Source: Hippopus hippopus (Eukaryota; Mollusca; Bivalvia; Cardiida; Cardiidae). From it: a stretch of DNA of 64,000 nucleotides. Made by a program: the position numbers and the translations under genes. The notes below the pieces were generated by a model. It was not told the DNA's origin. It saw nothing but the letters and a program-made list of their open reading frames with translations, and searched no databases. The stretch lies in assembly GCA_946811185.2 (NCBI GenBank), contig OX328105.1:46252845-46316844 (forward strand). Direction: 5' to 3'. Numbering within the stretch: the first letter of the stretch is position 1; each line of letters opens with the position of its first letter. This document shows, one piece after another, positions 1 to 10,099 of this stretch.

Positions 1-100
1 GAGTCAGGAAATGAGCACAGTCCTTCAAAGTTGCTGTATAGGGATCAATTTCTTGTTCACTACACCAGCGACTGAATCTTATGAATTTACAGTTATAATC
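1..100 (-). pseudogene. Tyrosine recombinase N-terminus fragment of the DIRS-like element
   Basis: One minus-strand frame is open to the window edge and reads ...KFIRFSRWCSEQEIDPYT... This resembles the core-binding (SAM-like) domain at the start of DIRS tyrosine recombinases. It is not in the same frame as the preceding RNase H-side ORF (426-79), so a frameshift separates them. The catalytic domain would lie left of position 1 and cannot be seen. Confidence 0.55.
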
Positions 101-1898
101 TCTTTGTGTCCCTGATCTCCAAGAGGCAGACAACAGTTTTCTAGCGTCATTTGAAAAGCCCTCTGAGCTGGACTTTCGGTCGATAGAAGCCATGCAGTTA
201 AGTTCAGACTTCTTGGGTTTGGATGAACAATCTTCCTGCCTTGAGTCAGAAGATCGTCCAGAAATGGAAGACTGATTGGAAAGGCTACCAGCATTTCTAA
301 CAGCTGAGGAAACCAATGTTGTCTTGGCCAATTTGGTGCAATAAGAATGATTTTGCAGCGAAAAAGTTTCATGTGACTCAGAATTCTTGGAATTAACTGA
401 ATCAGAGGAAAAGCAAATGCATACATGCTCTACCATGCAATTGACAGGGCATCCAATGCTAATGCTTGAGAGAGAGGATGCCAGGAACAAAAAAGTGGTG
501 TCTGTTTGTTCTCCTTGGTGGCAAATAGATCGATTAGGGGATAACCCCACAGACTGAAAAGTTTTGACACTACTGTCTTGTTCAATGACCATTCTGTGTC
601 CCGCACAATCTGCCTGCTCAAAGTGTCCGCTAAAACATTCATCTTCCCCATTATATGAGCTGCTTTGAGGAAAATGTTGTTGTCCAGTGCTAGATGCCAA
701 AGATCCCACGCCAAATGGCACAGATCCTGTGACCGAGTACCCCCCCCCCCCGGCGATTGATGTATTGGCAAACTGTAGAATTGTCCGACCGAATCAAGAC
801 ATTCTGGTCTCTGAGAGCAGGAAGAAAGTGCTGGACTGTCAAAATAACTGCCTTCATTTCCAAAACATTGATATGCAATAATTTCTGTGTTGCTGACCAC
901 TGGCCTTTCACGGTAAGGGAATTCATGTGACCACCCCAGCCCCATGTATCACTTGCATCTGTGGTTACTGTGATTGGCAAGTGTCTCTGAACAACAGATT
1001 TTCTCTTCTGAATGTTTTGATCCTGTAACCACCATTTCATATGAGGAACTAGCGACGCTGTCAGAGCAACCTTTTGGTTTAAAGGCATTCTGGCAGGACT
1101 CAAGTTCTGAAGTAAATGAAGCTGGACTGGTCTCATGAATAACCTTGCATTCGGAATTAAGTCTAAGCTTGATGCAATCATTCCCAGGAAAATTATGTAG
1201 TCTTTTGCTGTGACCATACCCTGAAGAAGACCTTGAGCTGCTTTTTTTAGGTTTAAAATTCTTTCCTGAGTTGGGAAGACTAACCCCTTTTTCATTATGA
1301 AAACTCCCCCTATGTATAAAAAATTTTGAGAGGGGATAAGAGACGATTTTGCTTTGTTCACTATAAAACCCAGTTGAAAAAGGAGGCGGAGAAATATTTT
1401 TCGATCTGCAAACAGCTTCATTTTGACCCGATTCAGAGATAGCCAATCGTCCAGATACACTGACATGCGCAGACCTTGTTTTCGCACGGAAGCTGCTACA
1501 ACTGACATTACTTTTGAAAATACCCTTGGTGCAAAAGTAGGACCGAAGCACATTGCTCGAAACTGATAAATTTTCTTTTGAAAATAAAAACGCAGGTACT
1601 TTCGATGTTTCTTCAAAATTGTTTTAAATGGAAGTACCCGTCCTTGAGATCTAGATTTATTCCAAAGTCTTCTCTTTAAACTAGGTGTAGTATTTATGAC
1701 ATTGTATCCATCTTGAAATGAATTTTCCTCAGATATCCGTTTAGACCCTTTAAATTTATTACAGGTCGCATTTCCCCGTTCTTTTTTGGGCACTAAAAAC
1801 AACGTGCTGTAGAAACCCTTCTGAGACTTCAATGGATTGACAATTTCTATTGCCCTTTTGCTTAAAAGATTGTTTATTTTTTCTTCTATAATTGGCAC
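79..1898 (-). pseudogene. DIRS reverse transcriptase-RNase H polyprotein, frameshifted
   Basis: The main frame (1898 down to about 745) holds reverse transcriptase motifs, including FLVPKK, FGPTFAPRVFSKVM and the catalytic YLDDW box, followed by RNase H (TTDASDTWGWGG, LEMKAV, IRSDNSTV). At a run of ten C residues at 740-749 the frame slips. The protein continues in a second frame (to 430) with NVLADTLSR and PLIDLFATKENKQ, then slips again into 426-79 (AFAFPLIQLIPRIL, IILIAPNWPRQHWFPQL). This motif order is characteristic of DIRS pol. Several catalytic residues survive, but the slips and a degraded early RT region rule out a functional product from this copy. The homopolymer slip could also be an assembly error. 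Confidence 0.85.
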
Positions 1899-2114
1899 CT
1901 ATGAGAAGGTACTTTTGTTTCTTTGATACCTGTAAAATGAGGAATGTCCTCGAATTCCACTTTGTAACCCTCTCGAATCAGGTCCAATACCTACTTGTCT
2001 GATGTAATTAGTTTCCATTTGTCTAGGAAGTAAGAAATGCGGCCTCCAACTGGTATCTGAGGAAATTTGGCTATTATGCTCCCCTTGTCATTGACTAGCT
2101 GGCTTTCCCAACTT

Positions 2115-2790
2115 TCACCTGGAAGTATTACTTCTTTTTCCTGAGGTGTAATCAGAACTGGACTTTGTCCTATTGTACTTGTTCCAACTTGAGTGTGATT
2201 GGTTTGACCTGTATCGGTCATTGTCTCTTGGAACCTTAAGAATCCGAAAATTATTCCATGAATTTGACTGAGTTGACGAACCCCCTGTATTATACAGACG
2301 TTTTGGATCTAAGGGTCTGTCAGGTGACAGCCTTCTTTTTCTGTCCTTTTTCTTTAGCTCTGGAAGCATTTCGTCAAGTTGTTTTTTCTTTTCTTTGCAA
2401 GACTTTAGTAAAGTTTCTAATCCTGACCCGAACACACCTTCCCCTGTGACAGGTAAATTAGAAAAGTCCTTGGAGTCAGAAAGATCACACAAAGCCGTAT
2501 CTGTCATGGCCACAGTTCGACGAACAATGTGATGGAAAGCCCCAGATCTACTAATCTGATCTAGGCCTTTCGTAGACATAGCAAAAATGTCCCTAATGTG
2601 TTGAGTAGCCTTCTGTTTGTCAAAGTCACCTGAATTAATAAATTCAACCAGATTACCAAGACTTTGTTGCAAATATAGCTAAATAAAATTTCCCAGTCTA
2701 GATGCTTGCTGTCCTTTGTAAGCTATCTTTTCAACCATTTTACACGGCTGTGTGAATAAAGATCTCCCTTTACTTTTCTTAACGACGTTT
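2115..2790 (-). pseudogene. DIRS gag-like ORF, C-terminal part
   Basis: The minus-strand frame from about 2790 reads KKSKGRSLFTQP...LGNFI, hits an in-frame TAG near 2684, then continues as QQSLGNLVEFINSGDF... to a basic, Ser/Asn-rich tail (KKKDRKRRLSPDRPLDP). The basic tail ahead of reverse transcriptase fits the nucleic-acid-binding end of a DIRS gag-like protein. Upstream of 2790 the reading is lost in an insertion, and the missing middle resumes at about 3850-4260. Assignment rests on position and composition more than on motifs. Confidence 0.6.
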
Positions 2791-2799
2791 TATCGGGTT

Positions 2800-3850
2800 G
2801 TCAGTGCGCAACATTTTTGCGCATATCTCTTCACTTCTCTGTTTTCTAGCGTAACTTTGTCTGATTGTAGTACTATTATTGGACTACTGATTTTTGCTGC
2901 AAGACGTGGTAGAAAGTAGTGGTAGATACATTTTTTTTTAAAGATCAGTTTATGAAGGTGTAAATCATTCCTAAACAGCGAAAACGGAACATGTACATTT
3001 GTCGGACATTACTTATCCGATAGTAAGTTTAGTGTGATAAAAAGAGAAAATTACAAGTATTTTCTCCTTTTCAACGTTTTCTAACCCTCTTTCCTGGGTA
3101 TTCGTAGAAATCAGGATCGTTTGATTCATTTTGCTATCAGGTTCGTAAGTAATCTATGCGTTTGAGTAATTCTGGACAGTTCTACTTGTATTGTTCTTCA
3201 ATTCCCCCATCTATTAAAATATACCACATGTATTTGGTATTAACCCTTTCCTAAATGAATTAAATTGGAATTTCAAAATTGAAAGAAGCTGCAGACGACA
3301 AATTAAACAAGGTTTAAATGAGATTAAAAGAACCGTTTGTGCAGAAAAGGTTGTGGGGAAAGGAACGATTGCTTGTAATGAACAATTACCCCTTTTACCA
3401 AAATGTTTTCCAAAGCCGTCCCATACCAATGTTAAATCGAGACTATATCAAGGAAAGGGTTGACAGAGTACAATCTTTATTGTGAGAAAAACATGATTTA
3501 GTGCTAGAAATAATACATCTTACTAAGTAATTTGAAATCTTGGGTGTTTTGTGTCACTTTCTTTGTTCCAAGGGAGGTAATTGAGTTCGAATATTGGGAA
3601 AAGTAGCCTGGCAACCTATCTTTTTTTTTGCATTTTTTGATAAAGGATATAATCAAGTATATTTCTGAGAAAAGTGAGAAAAATCTTTGCGCTAGATTTT
3701 TTTGAGGGTCAAATAATGTCCTGTTTTTCTGTGATGAAGTAAGCAATTTTGTGGGCTAAGGGTTTTACTGAAACATAGATAGCGTATCATTAATTTGAAA
3801 TATCTGTTAATTTCTCATCAAAGCCAGAGGATCCATTGTTTCACTATGAA
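2800..3850. other. Insertion in the DIRS gag region, AT-rich
   Basis: The gag reading frame stops matching here on both sides, so this kilobase looks inserted. It contains one MITE (3240-3463). The remainder shows no protein similarity or terminal repeats I can recognise. Confidence 0.4.
3240..3463 (-). repeat. Palindromic TTAA MITE, copy within the DIRS remnant
   Basis: The copy starts TTAACCCTTTCC and ends GGAAAGGGTTGA. A diverged hairpin around 3340-3415 (GGGGAAAGGAACG against a CCCCTTTTACC arm) sits in the centre. Reverse orientation relative to the reference copy at 55865-56093. It shows that the family is active in other repeats as well as in UBXN4 introns. Confidence 0.6.
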
Positions 3851-4748
3851 TTTAGAACTCAGAGAACATGATTTGACTAAAATTACAGATTTTAATCACA
3901 ACATTCTGACGTATGCTGCAATAATTGGGTTTTGTGTAATTTGAAAAAAGGGTTATGTTCTTCGTGGGCTCAGAACTTTTTGGTTCATCAGGCAACGTCT
4001 GATTATCTCTTTGCATATTGAAAGAACATACTTTGAAGTGTTTCTGTGTCAAATTTCACGAAATTCTCTGCGCTAGAAATAACTCGCTGAAACGCCTTTA
4101 AAAGAAGCGTTTTCCCCTATGACGGTTCAATAAGCAAGTCTCCACTAGAGGGTCTAAGGATGGAACTTCAAGGTAATTTTCGGTTTCTTCACCAAACGGA
4201 AAAGCATCAAAATATTCCTCTGAGGGGGCAGAGAGGTCATTAGGGCATTTGAATCTAAAAACCATTTTCCAGAACTTCTAATTGGGATTTGTCAAGTTTG
4301 ATGCCTTCTTTTTTGACAGACTTTTTCACGACAGCATCATTCCCAAATATGTCAAACAAGCATTTCTGGGTAGACTCTGACAATTCTTCCTGGTCAGTCT
4401 TTCCTCCAGTAGTCTTTGAGACATTGTTATTTTCATCCGAAGATTCACTACTTTCTAACGACATACCACTTGCTCGTAGTGACACCACATCGTCCTGTGA
4501 GTCCGAAGAATCAGAGTCTGACAGTCTAGTTTTGCGCTTTTGACTTTGTGTCAAAGCCGAAGACAACGAATTCCTTTGTGGCGAACATGAACGAGAACGG
4601 TCAGACGATCTAGCAACGCGTCCATTTTCTCGTCGAGGCTGGAAAATTTGTCATTCCATTTCCTCTCTAAAGACTCTAACCTTTCACTGGGTGGCTGCAC
4701 GTTTCCTTCATCTCTACTCTTCGCTATTTGAACTTCCAGTTCAGACAT
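3850..4748 (-). pseudogene. DIRS gag-like ORF, N-terminal part
   Basis: The start is taken as the ATG at 4748 (MSELEVQIAKSRDEG), followed by a short coiled-coil-like stretch (ERLESLERKWNDKFSSLDEKMDAL), an acidic Ser-rich segment (SDSDSSDSQDD) and FGNDAVVKKS. After a stop near 4255 the same protein seems to continue (FKCPNDLSAPSEEYFDAFPFGEE...) with at least one more stop near 4095. The acidic N-terminal region followed by a structured middle is usual for DIRS ORF1. Frameshifts near 4560 and 4095 make it a pseudogene. Confidence 0.55.
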
Positions 4749-4999
4749 AATTGAGAGCGAACCGAAAAACACGACCGACTCGGTCGGCGAAAAAAAGAAA
4801 CTTATTCTACATTGCACGTGCCGGAAGTATTCAAGGGAGATAAAAAGTTTACTTCTGGTATAATGGGAGCGAATTAGAGAAACTAACAAAAAGGCAATCA
4901 ATGGAGTACTGTCAGGTTAGTTTATTTACGAAATGAAAATTAAATGATTTACATGGAATAATTATAAATGTAGTGGTGACTGAATATAGATACTTCACT

Positions 5000-5700
5000 G
5001 TAACTTTTATTGCTGTTTTGTTGGAACTGGACGTTTGGCATTTGCCTTCATAGAGTGGTAATTCGCGTTATCCATCACAAGTGCAAATGGTTTCGCTCCT
5101 GGTATGAAACCATGTCTACTGCTGGCGGGGACCATTATAAGACATTTTCGTATGGTCAAAGGGCCCGTATATCCTGTGTGTCCTTAATCTGCCAACATCG
5201 CGATTGACAGTAAACCCACCATCCACCAAAGTCTCATCCACATAGACAAAGTTGTATCCCCTTTCCTCAAGTTCTGCTTTCCTTTCATAAACACAAACCT
5301 CTATGCAACAACAGACGGGTCTTCTGTTCTCTTCCATTACAGTCCATGTCTTTTCAGGAGTATGCGAAGATGCTCTCTCCCACCGGGGATTTCTGCTTTC
5401 AGAATTACTAAAAGATTCTTTTGTATATGTAGCTGCTTTCTCATGGTGTAAAATTTCTGCACTTTGTTGCGCACTACATTTTTATCAAAGTCATCAACTG
5501 GTTTGTATGGTCCGCGTTTACGTCGTCTAGGCGACGTCACTGTTCCACTTCACCAGAATTCTTTGAGAATCATGTAAATTGTACGTCGGCTAACAGCTTC
5601 TGTTTGAGCCACCCTCTCCATGTAGGTCTTGTCACCTTCTGGATTCCCCTAAAGGTTCTGTGGCATGTTTAAAATAAGTTTCTTTTCACGTCAAAGAAAT
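5000..5700 (-). pseudogene. DDE transposase fragment with helix-turn-helix (IS630/Tc1-like group)
   Basis: The minus strand reads a helix-turn-helix-like start (TYMERVAQTEAVSRRTIYMIL near 5640-5570), an in-frame stop at the SGTV junction, a linker (SPRRRKRGPYKPVDDFDK), then ERKAELEERGYNFVYVDETLVD near 5280-5215. VYVDET is the first-aspartate motif of a widespread uncharacterised family of animal DDE transposases. The sequence degrades after NRDVGRLRTH. The two later catalytic residues are absent, so this is a 5' fragment. The family assignment is from memory of the motif pattern. Confidence 0.6.
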
Positions 5701-5895
5701 AGCTGAACAACTTTTTACTGACCATGACTAAGGAGACAAGAATGCATGTACGAAGAATTCAAACAAAATCTAGCGAATGAATTGAAATAAATAACGATTG
5801 GTCATGCTTACGGAGTACCTTCAAAACCCTGTGCAGATCGTAATTTTCTATTGAATAATTATCAAGAAAAGGACATCATTAACAAATAAAGAAAT

Positions 5896-5968
5896 GAGAT
5901 TCGAACCTGGGACCCGTTCGTTGATGGTCAATCGATTAAACCACTTAGCCAAATTAGAACCGATACGC
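5896..5968 (-). repeat. tRNA-like SINE head
   Basis: The minus strand has an A-box-like TGGCTAAGTGGTTTAA and a B-box GGTTCGAATCTC at tRNA spacing. The acceptor stem ends do not pair, so this is read as a SINE promoter head and not a working tRNA. Confidence 0.5.
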
Positions 5969-5969
5969 G

Positions 5970-7148
5970 GATGGTGTACACAGTCTAATAAACCAAAGTA
6001 AACGTCTTATGGAGTCGTAAATTTATCGGAGAATTATAAAATATATCACGTAAAAAGACGGAGAGGACAAGTAATAGCAGTTTCATTGTACAACTCCCAC
6101 AGTTGTAAAGTCCATTTGGTTGGTATAAAAACTAACATTTGGCTCAAAATCACCTATCTAAATAACTTTTGGGGAAATTTCTTTATACCTATCTAATTAT
6201 TTTACAAAAACCACGAGAGAAAAAAATACTTGAAGAATTTAAAACCGTATTTTAATGATTTTGTCCATTAAACTCAATGTTAAATTTGACATCTGAAAAA
6301 GGTGGAGAGAGGGCAACAGATAGAACAGCATAATATCCCATGGTCAATTTGAAAGCATTTACATTTGAGGCCAAGCATATTGAAAAACTAGGTTCAGAAT
6401 AACTTGCACGGATACCTTATCAGTTGTTTGAAGACGGCAACTTTCAAGAAATATTGCTGGAAAAATAGAAATTGACCTGAAGAGGTATACCTTCTTTCTT
6501 TTCTTTTGGGAATGATATTATCGATTCCCTAAATTGTGGATAATTTGTATCACATCTTTTCGATTGGGCAGATTGATAAATTGCTATCTATTTGATGGTA
6601 GCAGAATTTGTAAAGGTATATGCATACTCAAATAATTCAATTTCTATGCCCTCAAGGGTGATCATTGTAAAACATGAGGTTAACATGTTTGTTTCTATTG
6701 TTATAGTGCTAGTTGTGTACATAAAGTCACTACTGAATCTAATTATGAATGAAATTACTATAAAAACACATGGTTTTTACTATGATTTGTTATTGTTTAT
6801 GGCTGTTCTCCAACTGTCCCTCACTCCTCTGTGGCTAAGACCAAAAAATTCTAAAAATATTACTATCGAGTCAAATAGTAAAAAGCACGAAATTTACAAT
6901 GAAAAGTTGCGAAAAATTAGAATTCTGCATGGTTTCTGTAAATAACTAACATTGCAACAAAGAAATTTTGAAGAAGTTATTCCATTTGAATGCATTTGAT
7001 CAAAACGTTAGTTTTCATAGAGACCAAATGGACTATATGTATATCCCGCACGTGAATTCCGATATTTTTTTGTTTGCAATATCGAGTCATGGCATAATTT
7101 ACGTTTGACGGTAAAACAAAATTTGGAAATATGATTTTGTGAACTAAG
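5970..7148. other. Unannotated AT-rich interval
   Basis: I see no gene, RNA or bounded repeat here. A 117-codon plus-strand ORF (6592-6945) has AT-driven composition and no recognisable motif. Confidence 0.5.
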
Positions 7149-7260
7149 TAATGGCTAGAGCTCAAAAAAGAAAATTCTTTGAGAAAATAAAAGCGGAGAC
7201 GCCTTGCGCCGTAGCTTTTATTTTCTCGAAGAATTCTCTTTTTTTGAGCTCTAACCAACT
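7149..7260. repeat. Foldback repeat, left copy
   Basis: The arm GCTAGAGCTCAAAAAAG at 7153 is complementary to the end CTTTTTTTGAGCTCTAAC, with AGAAAATTCTTTGAGAAAAT and ATTTTCTCGAAGAATTCT as inner arms. The loop carries GCCTTGCGCCGTAGC. This is a near-perfect hairpin of about 110 nt. Confidence 0.75.
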
Positions 7261-7283
7261 TTTAATTCGATACTTATTTCAAA

Positions 7284-7495
7284 AAGTGGGCAAAACCCAC
7301 CTTATACATCTGCGCCGAAAAATAGTGGTCCAAGTAGAATTCCGTATTTTTTGCATGTTGAGATTTATGCACGAGACAGGAACAATTCATGAGCATTCCT
7401 CCGAGCATGATACCTTTGTGACAATTTGGGAGGGGTTGGTACAGTTCATACATGCGGAACGGCTCTTTTTATTTCAGACAAACGAAGTGTTATAT
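7284..7495 (+). repeat. Dispersed 212-bp repeat R, copy 1
   Basis: Runs from AAAGTGGGCAAAACCCACC to CAGACAAACGAAGTG. A second copy in the same orientation lies at 9734-9955 with roughly 90% identity by eye. This copy is bracketed by two related foldbacks. Confidence 0.75.
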
Positions 7496-7496
7496 A

Positions 7497-7600
7497 ATGG
7501 TTAGAGCTAAAAAAGAAAATTCTTCAAAAAAAAAAAAAAAGGCGCCTTGCGCCGTAGCTTTATTTTCTCGAAGGATTCTCTTTTTTTAGCTCTAACCAAC
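7497..7600. repeat. Foldback repeat, right copy
   Basis: Same arms as the foldback at 7149-7260 (GGTTAGAGCTAAAAAAG against CTTTTTTTAGCTCTAACC), with an A-tract and the same GCGCCTTGCGCCGTAGC loop. Confidence 0.75.
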
Positions 7601-8025
7601 TTAGTGATCGACTATAAACCTATTTTATATAAACTTTATCCGCTATAAAGTTTGTTCCACTTTTTATGCAAAGACATGCCCATACCACCATGTGACCATA
7701 CTGACACGCCCACAGCATATGCGACTCTTATGTTTGTGTTCCTTTACACAAAATGTAGTCATTACATGTCGGTAAATTTATATTTTATCATTATGAACGA
7801 TTATTTTTAATAGTAACACGTTACTTTTTAAATCCCGAGATCTTTCCAATTAAAATGTTAAATCAAACAGAAAACACTGTCTTGTAAACGCATTTCGAAA
7901 TCGAAGAACTGTAATATAAATTAAATGGATAACTAGTTTCAGCAACTAAGAAAGTCTCTTCTGCAGAAGCCTTTTCGGGCTACATTTTTTTGTTTTGTTT
8001 TGTTTTTAACATAGTTTTGGCTGGG

Positions 8026-8030
<5 letters not shown>

Positions 8031-8055
<25 letters not shown>
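8031..8055. repeat. (CA)n microsatellite
   Basis: About 13 uninterrupted CA units. Confidence 0.95.
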
Positions 8056-8060
<5 letters not shown>

Positions 8061-8344
8061 AGGAAAGTGGACAGTACTTATCGCAAAAGTTGAACTAAAG
8101 ATCTATGTATTACCTTCTTCATTTAACCTGACCCAGGTCAACATCATTTACATAAATTAATATTCCATTTTTACCCTCGGCATCGCTCGGCATATGTCCC
8201 GAATGGCCACGGAAATATTTCGTACAGTATGCACAAATTAACGCTTAGCTTGCTAGATAAGTAAATTGAAACTTTCCAGTTAATCGTAAAAAAAGCAAAT
8301 AATGCAAGTTCAAATTTATTTTTTGGGGAAAACATCTTCTCATC

Positions 8345-8407
8345 GGTCAGTGTAGATCCAAGATCAGACTACACGTTCGGTGCAGTCTGATCTTGATCTA
8401 CACTGAC
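8345..8407. repeat. Palindromic 'GATCAAGATCAGACTGCAC' dispersed repeat
   Basis: The arms GGTCAGTGTAGATCCAAGAT and ATCTTGATCTACACTGACC flank AGTCTGA inner arms. Shorter relatives lie near 27110, 28736, 29370, 36400, 44290 and 59385. Familiar from bivalve genomes. Confidence 0.8.
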
Positions 8408-9165
8408 CGCAAAAGCGCCTTGAGTTGCGCTTAGTAGGCTAAGGGTTAAATTGCTTGTCTGTGTATATAAGTACCTTCCCGTGTTTATATAAAACTTCCC
8501 GAATAATCGTCGGAGTTCTATTTATATGCCTACTTATATATTCAGCATAAAAGGTCAGGATCAGGTTAAATGAAGTTAGCAATAATTGCATTGGAAATTC
8601 TCGGGATGCTTATAAATTTTCTTACATGTGTAACAAGCGCGGAGAACTACGTTACCTACGCTCGTAGATTCCTAAAATTTTACACAAAATTTAGCTGACG
8701 GACATATTTACTCAACTGTTAACTTTGGCAAATGAAAATACAGTAATGTCGAAGGAGGCCTAACTACATATTTTGGAGCGGTTGGGTCGACAGACAAACG
8801 CATGGAACATCCGCCAGATTTTTATTGATATCCCATTGCGTTAAAGTGGAATAGTGTAGGACGTTGCCCCAAGTTGTAAAGGAAAAAAATGTAGCTGGCA
8901 GATATTGAGTTTCTTTTCCCATTCATTTATTGTTAAAAACATAATAAACTGGAAAGATCTTGAAAGAGTATGGACGGCGGAAAAGATACTAAAATATGAA
9001 TATTGAAAACTCATTTTTGGTCCAATATGAACAGAGAGAGAGAGAGGGAAGTAACCGTTCCAGCGATTGCCTTTTTGTCTATTATCATTATTTTACATAT
9101 TTTAAAAAACCAAAAATGTAAGATGCTAATTCATCTCATCGTCGGAAAGGGAGCAGTTGACGCGA

Positions 9166-9470
9166 AATTGATTGATTGATTTTACGGTGTTTAACGCCGT
9201 TTTCAACACTATTTCAGTTATATCGCAGAGGCCATTGCACCTATTCAGGATTTCCTGGAGTTTCTTTTACTCCGCACAATATTCTATCCAAACCACAGAC
9301 TGCTTTCCCACACAACCATCGTCGAGACAATGGTCAGTAGTAAGAGAGGAATAAATCCTGTCGCATTGACGATCATCAAGCATCAGAAAGAAATTGGCCT
9401 AGCCGGGAACCGAACCAGCGACCCGCTGTTCTTAAGTCCTGTACGCTACCGACTGAGCTACCGGGGCCAA
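9166..9470 (-). repeat. tRNA-derived SINE, minus strand
   Basis: The minus strand starts with GGCCCCGGTAGCTCAGTCGG (A box), has GGTTCGGTTCCCGGC (B box), then a body shared with 15757-16080, and ends in the CAATCAATC-type tail (ATTGATTGATTG on plus). About 305 bp. The tRNA head no longer forms an acceptor stem. Confidence 0.8.
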
Positions 9471-9733
9471 AAATAATGCGTTTGAAATTACATGTAGACT
9501 GTAAACTGACGGTTTTTATGTTAATACATGAAAAATGCCAATGAGTATGACAAAAGGATTATCCCCAATCATCTATACCTGCTAAAGTGTGAACAAGCGC
9601 CACAAGGTATCAATCAAAAGTAGCATCGTTTGCATACTACTGTCATAAATGGACGCTGTCAATTAGACCTCAGAATAAGCATATCCACCATTTTCAGTTA
9701 TTTTATTTTTTTTTTTTTTTCATCCGATACTAA

Positions 9734-9955
9734 TCGCAAAAAGTGGGCAAAAGCCACCTTATACATTTGTGCCGAAAAATAGTTGCCCAAGTAGAGTTCC
9801 GTAGTTTTTGCATGTTAAGATATATGCACGAGACTAGAATAATTCATGAGCATTCCTCCGCGCACGATATCTTTATGACAATTTGGGAGGAGTTGGTACG
9901 ATTCATACATGCGGAACGGCTCTTTTTATTTCAGACAAACGAGGTTTTATGGGGT
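9734..9955 (+). repeat. Dispersed 212-bp repeat R, copy 2
   Basis: Second copy of the repeat at 7284-7495, starting AAAAAGTGGGCAAAAGCC and ending CAGACAAACGAGG. It runs directly into the tandem pair at 9956-10097. Confidence 0.75.
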
Positions 9956-10097
9956 GTTTGATGAAGAAAACCTCGCCAAATACTGGTCTCTGATTGGACA
10001 AAAAAACTAGGTATATCACTAAGGGGTTTTAGATGAAGAAAATTTCGCCAAATACTGGTCTCTGATTGGACGAAAAACCAGGTCAATCACTAAATAA
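9956..10097 (+). repeat. Tandem pair of ~70-bp units with inverted CCAAT boxes
   Basis: The block GATGAAGAAAACCTCGCC...CAAATACTGGTCTCTGATTGGAC occurs twice in direct orientation. Each unit carries CTGATTGG, an inverted CCAAT box. Whether it acts in transcription is unknown. Confidence 0.75.
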
Positions 10098-10099
10098 AG

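Larger units (their letters stand above)
1..4980 (-). mobile_element. DIRS-like tyrosine-recombinase retroelement, decayed, cut by left edge
   Basis: Read on the minus strand, the order is a gag-like ORF (from about 4748), reverse transcriptase and RNase H (1898-430), a conserved post-RNase H region (426-79) and the start of a tyrosine recombinase (100-1). This order is typical of DIRS/Ngaro-type retroelements, which integrate with a tyrosine recombinase rather than a DDE integrase. Every ORF carries stops or frameshifts, and 2800-3850 is interrupted by foreign sequence including a MITE, so this copy is dead. The right boundary, upstream of gag, is only approximate, and no terminal repeats could be defined because the left end lies outside the window. 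Confidence 0.8.

Noticed and set aside
687..881. Plus-strand ORF with a Pro-rich run
   Set aside because: Antisense shadow of the DIRS RNase H region; the Pro codons are the C10 tract.
6592..6945. 117-codon ORF with hydrophobic stretches
   Set aside because: Very AT-rich, no splice or promoter context, no motif. Expected by chance in this composition.
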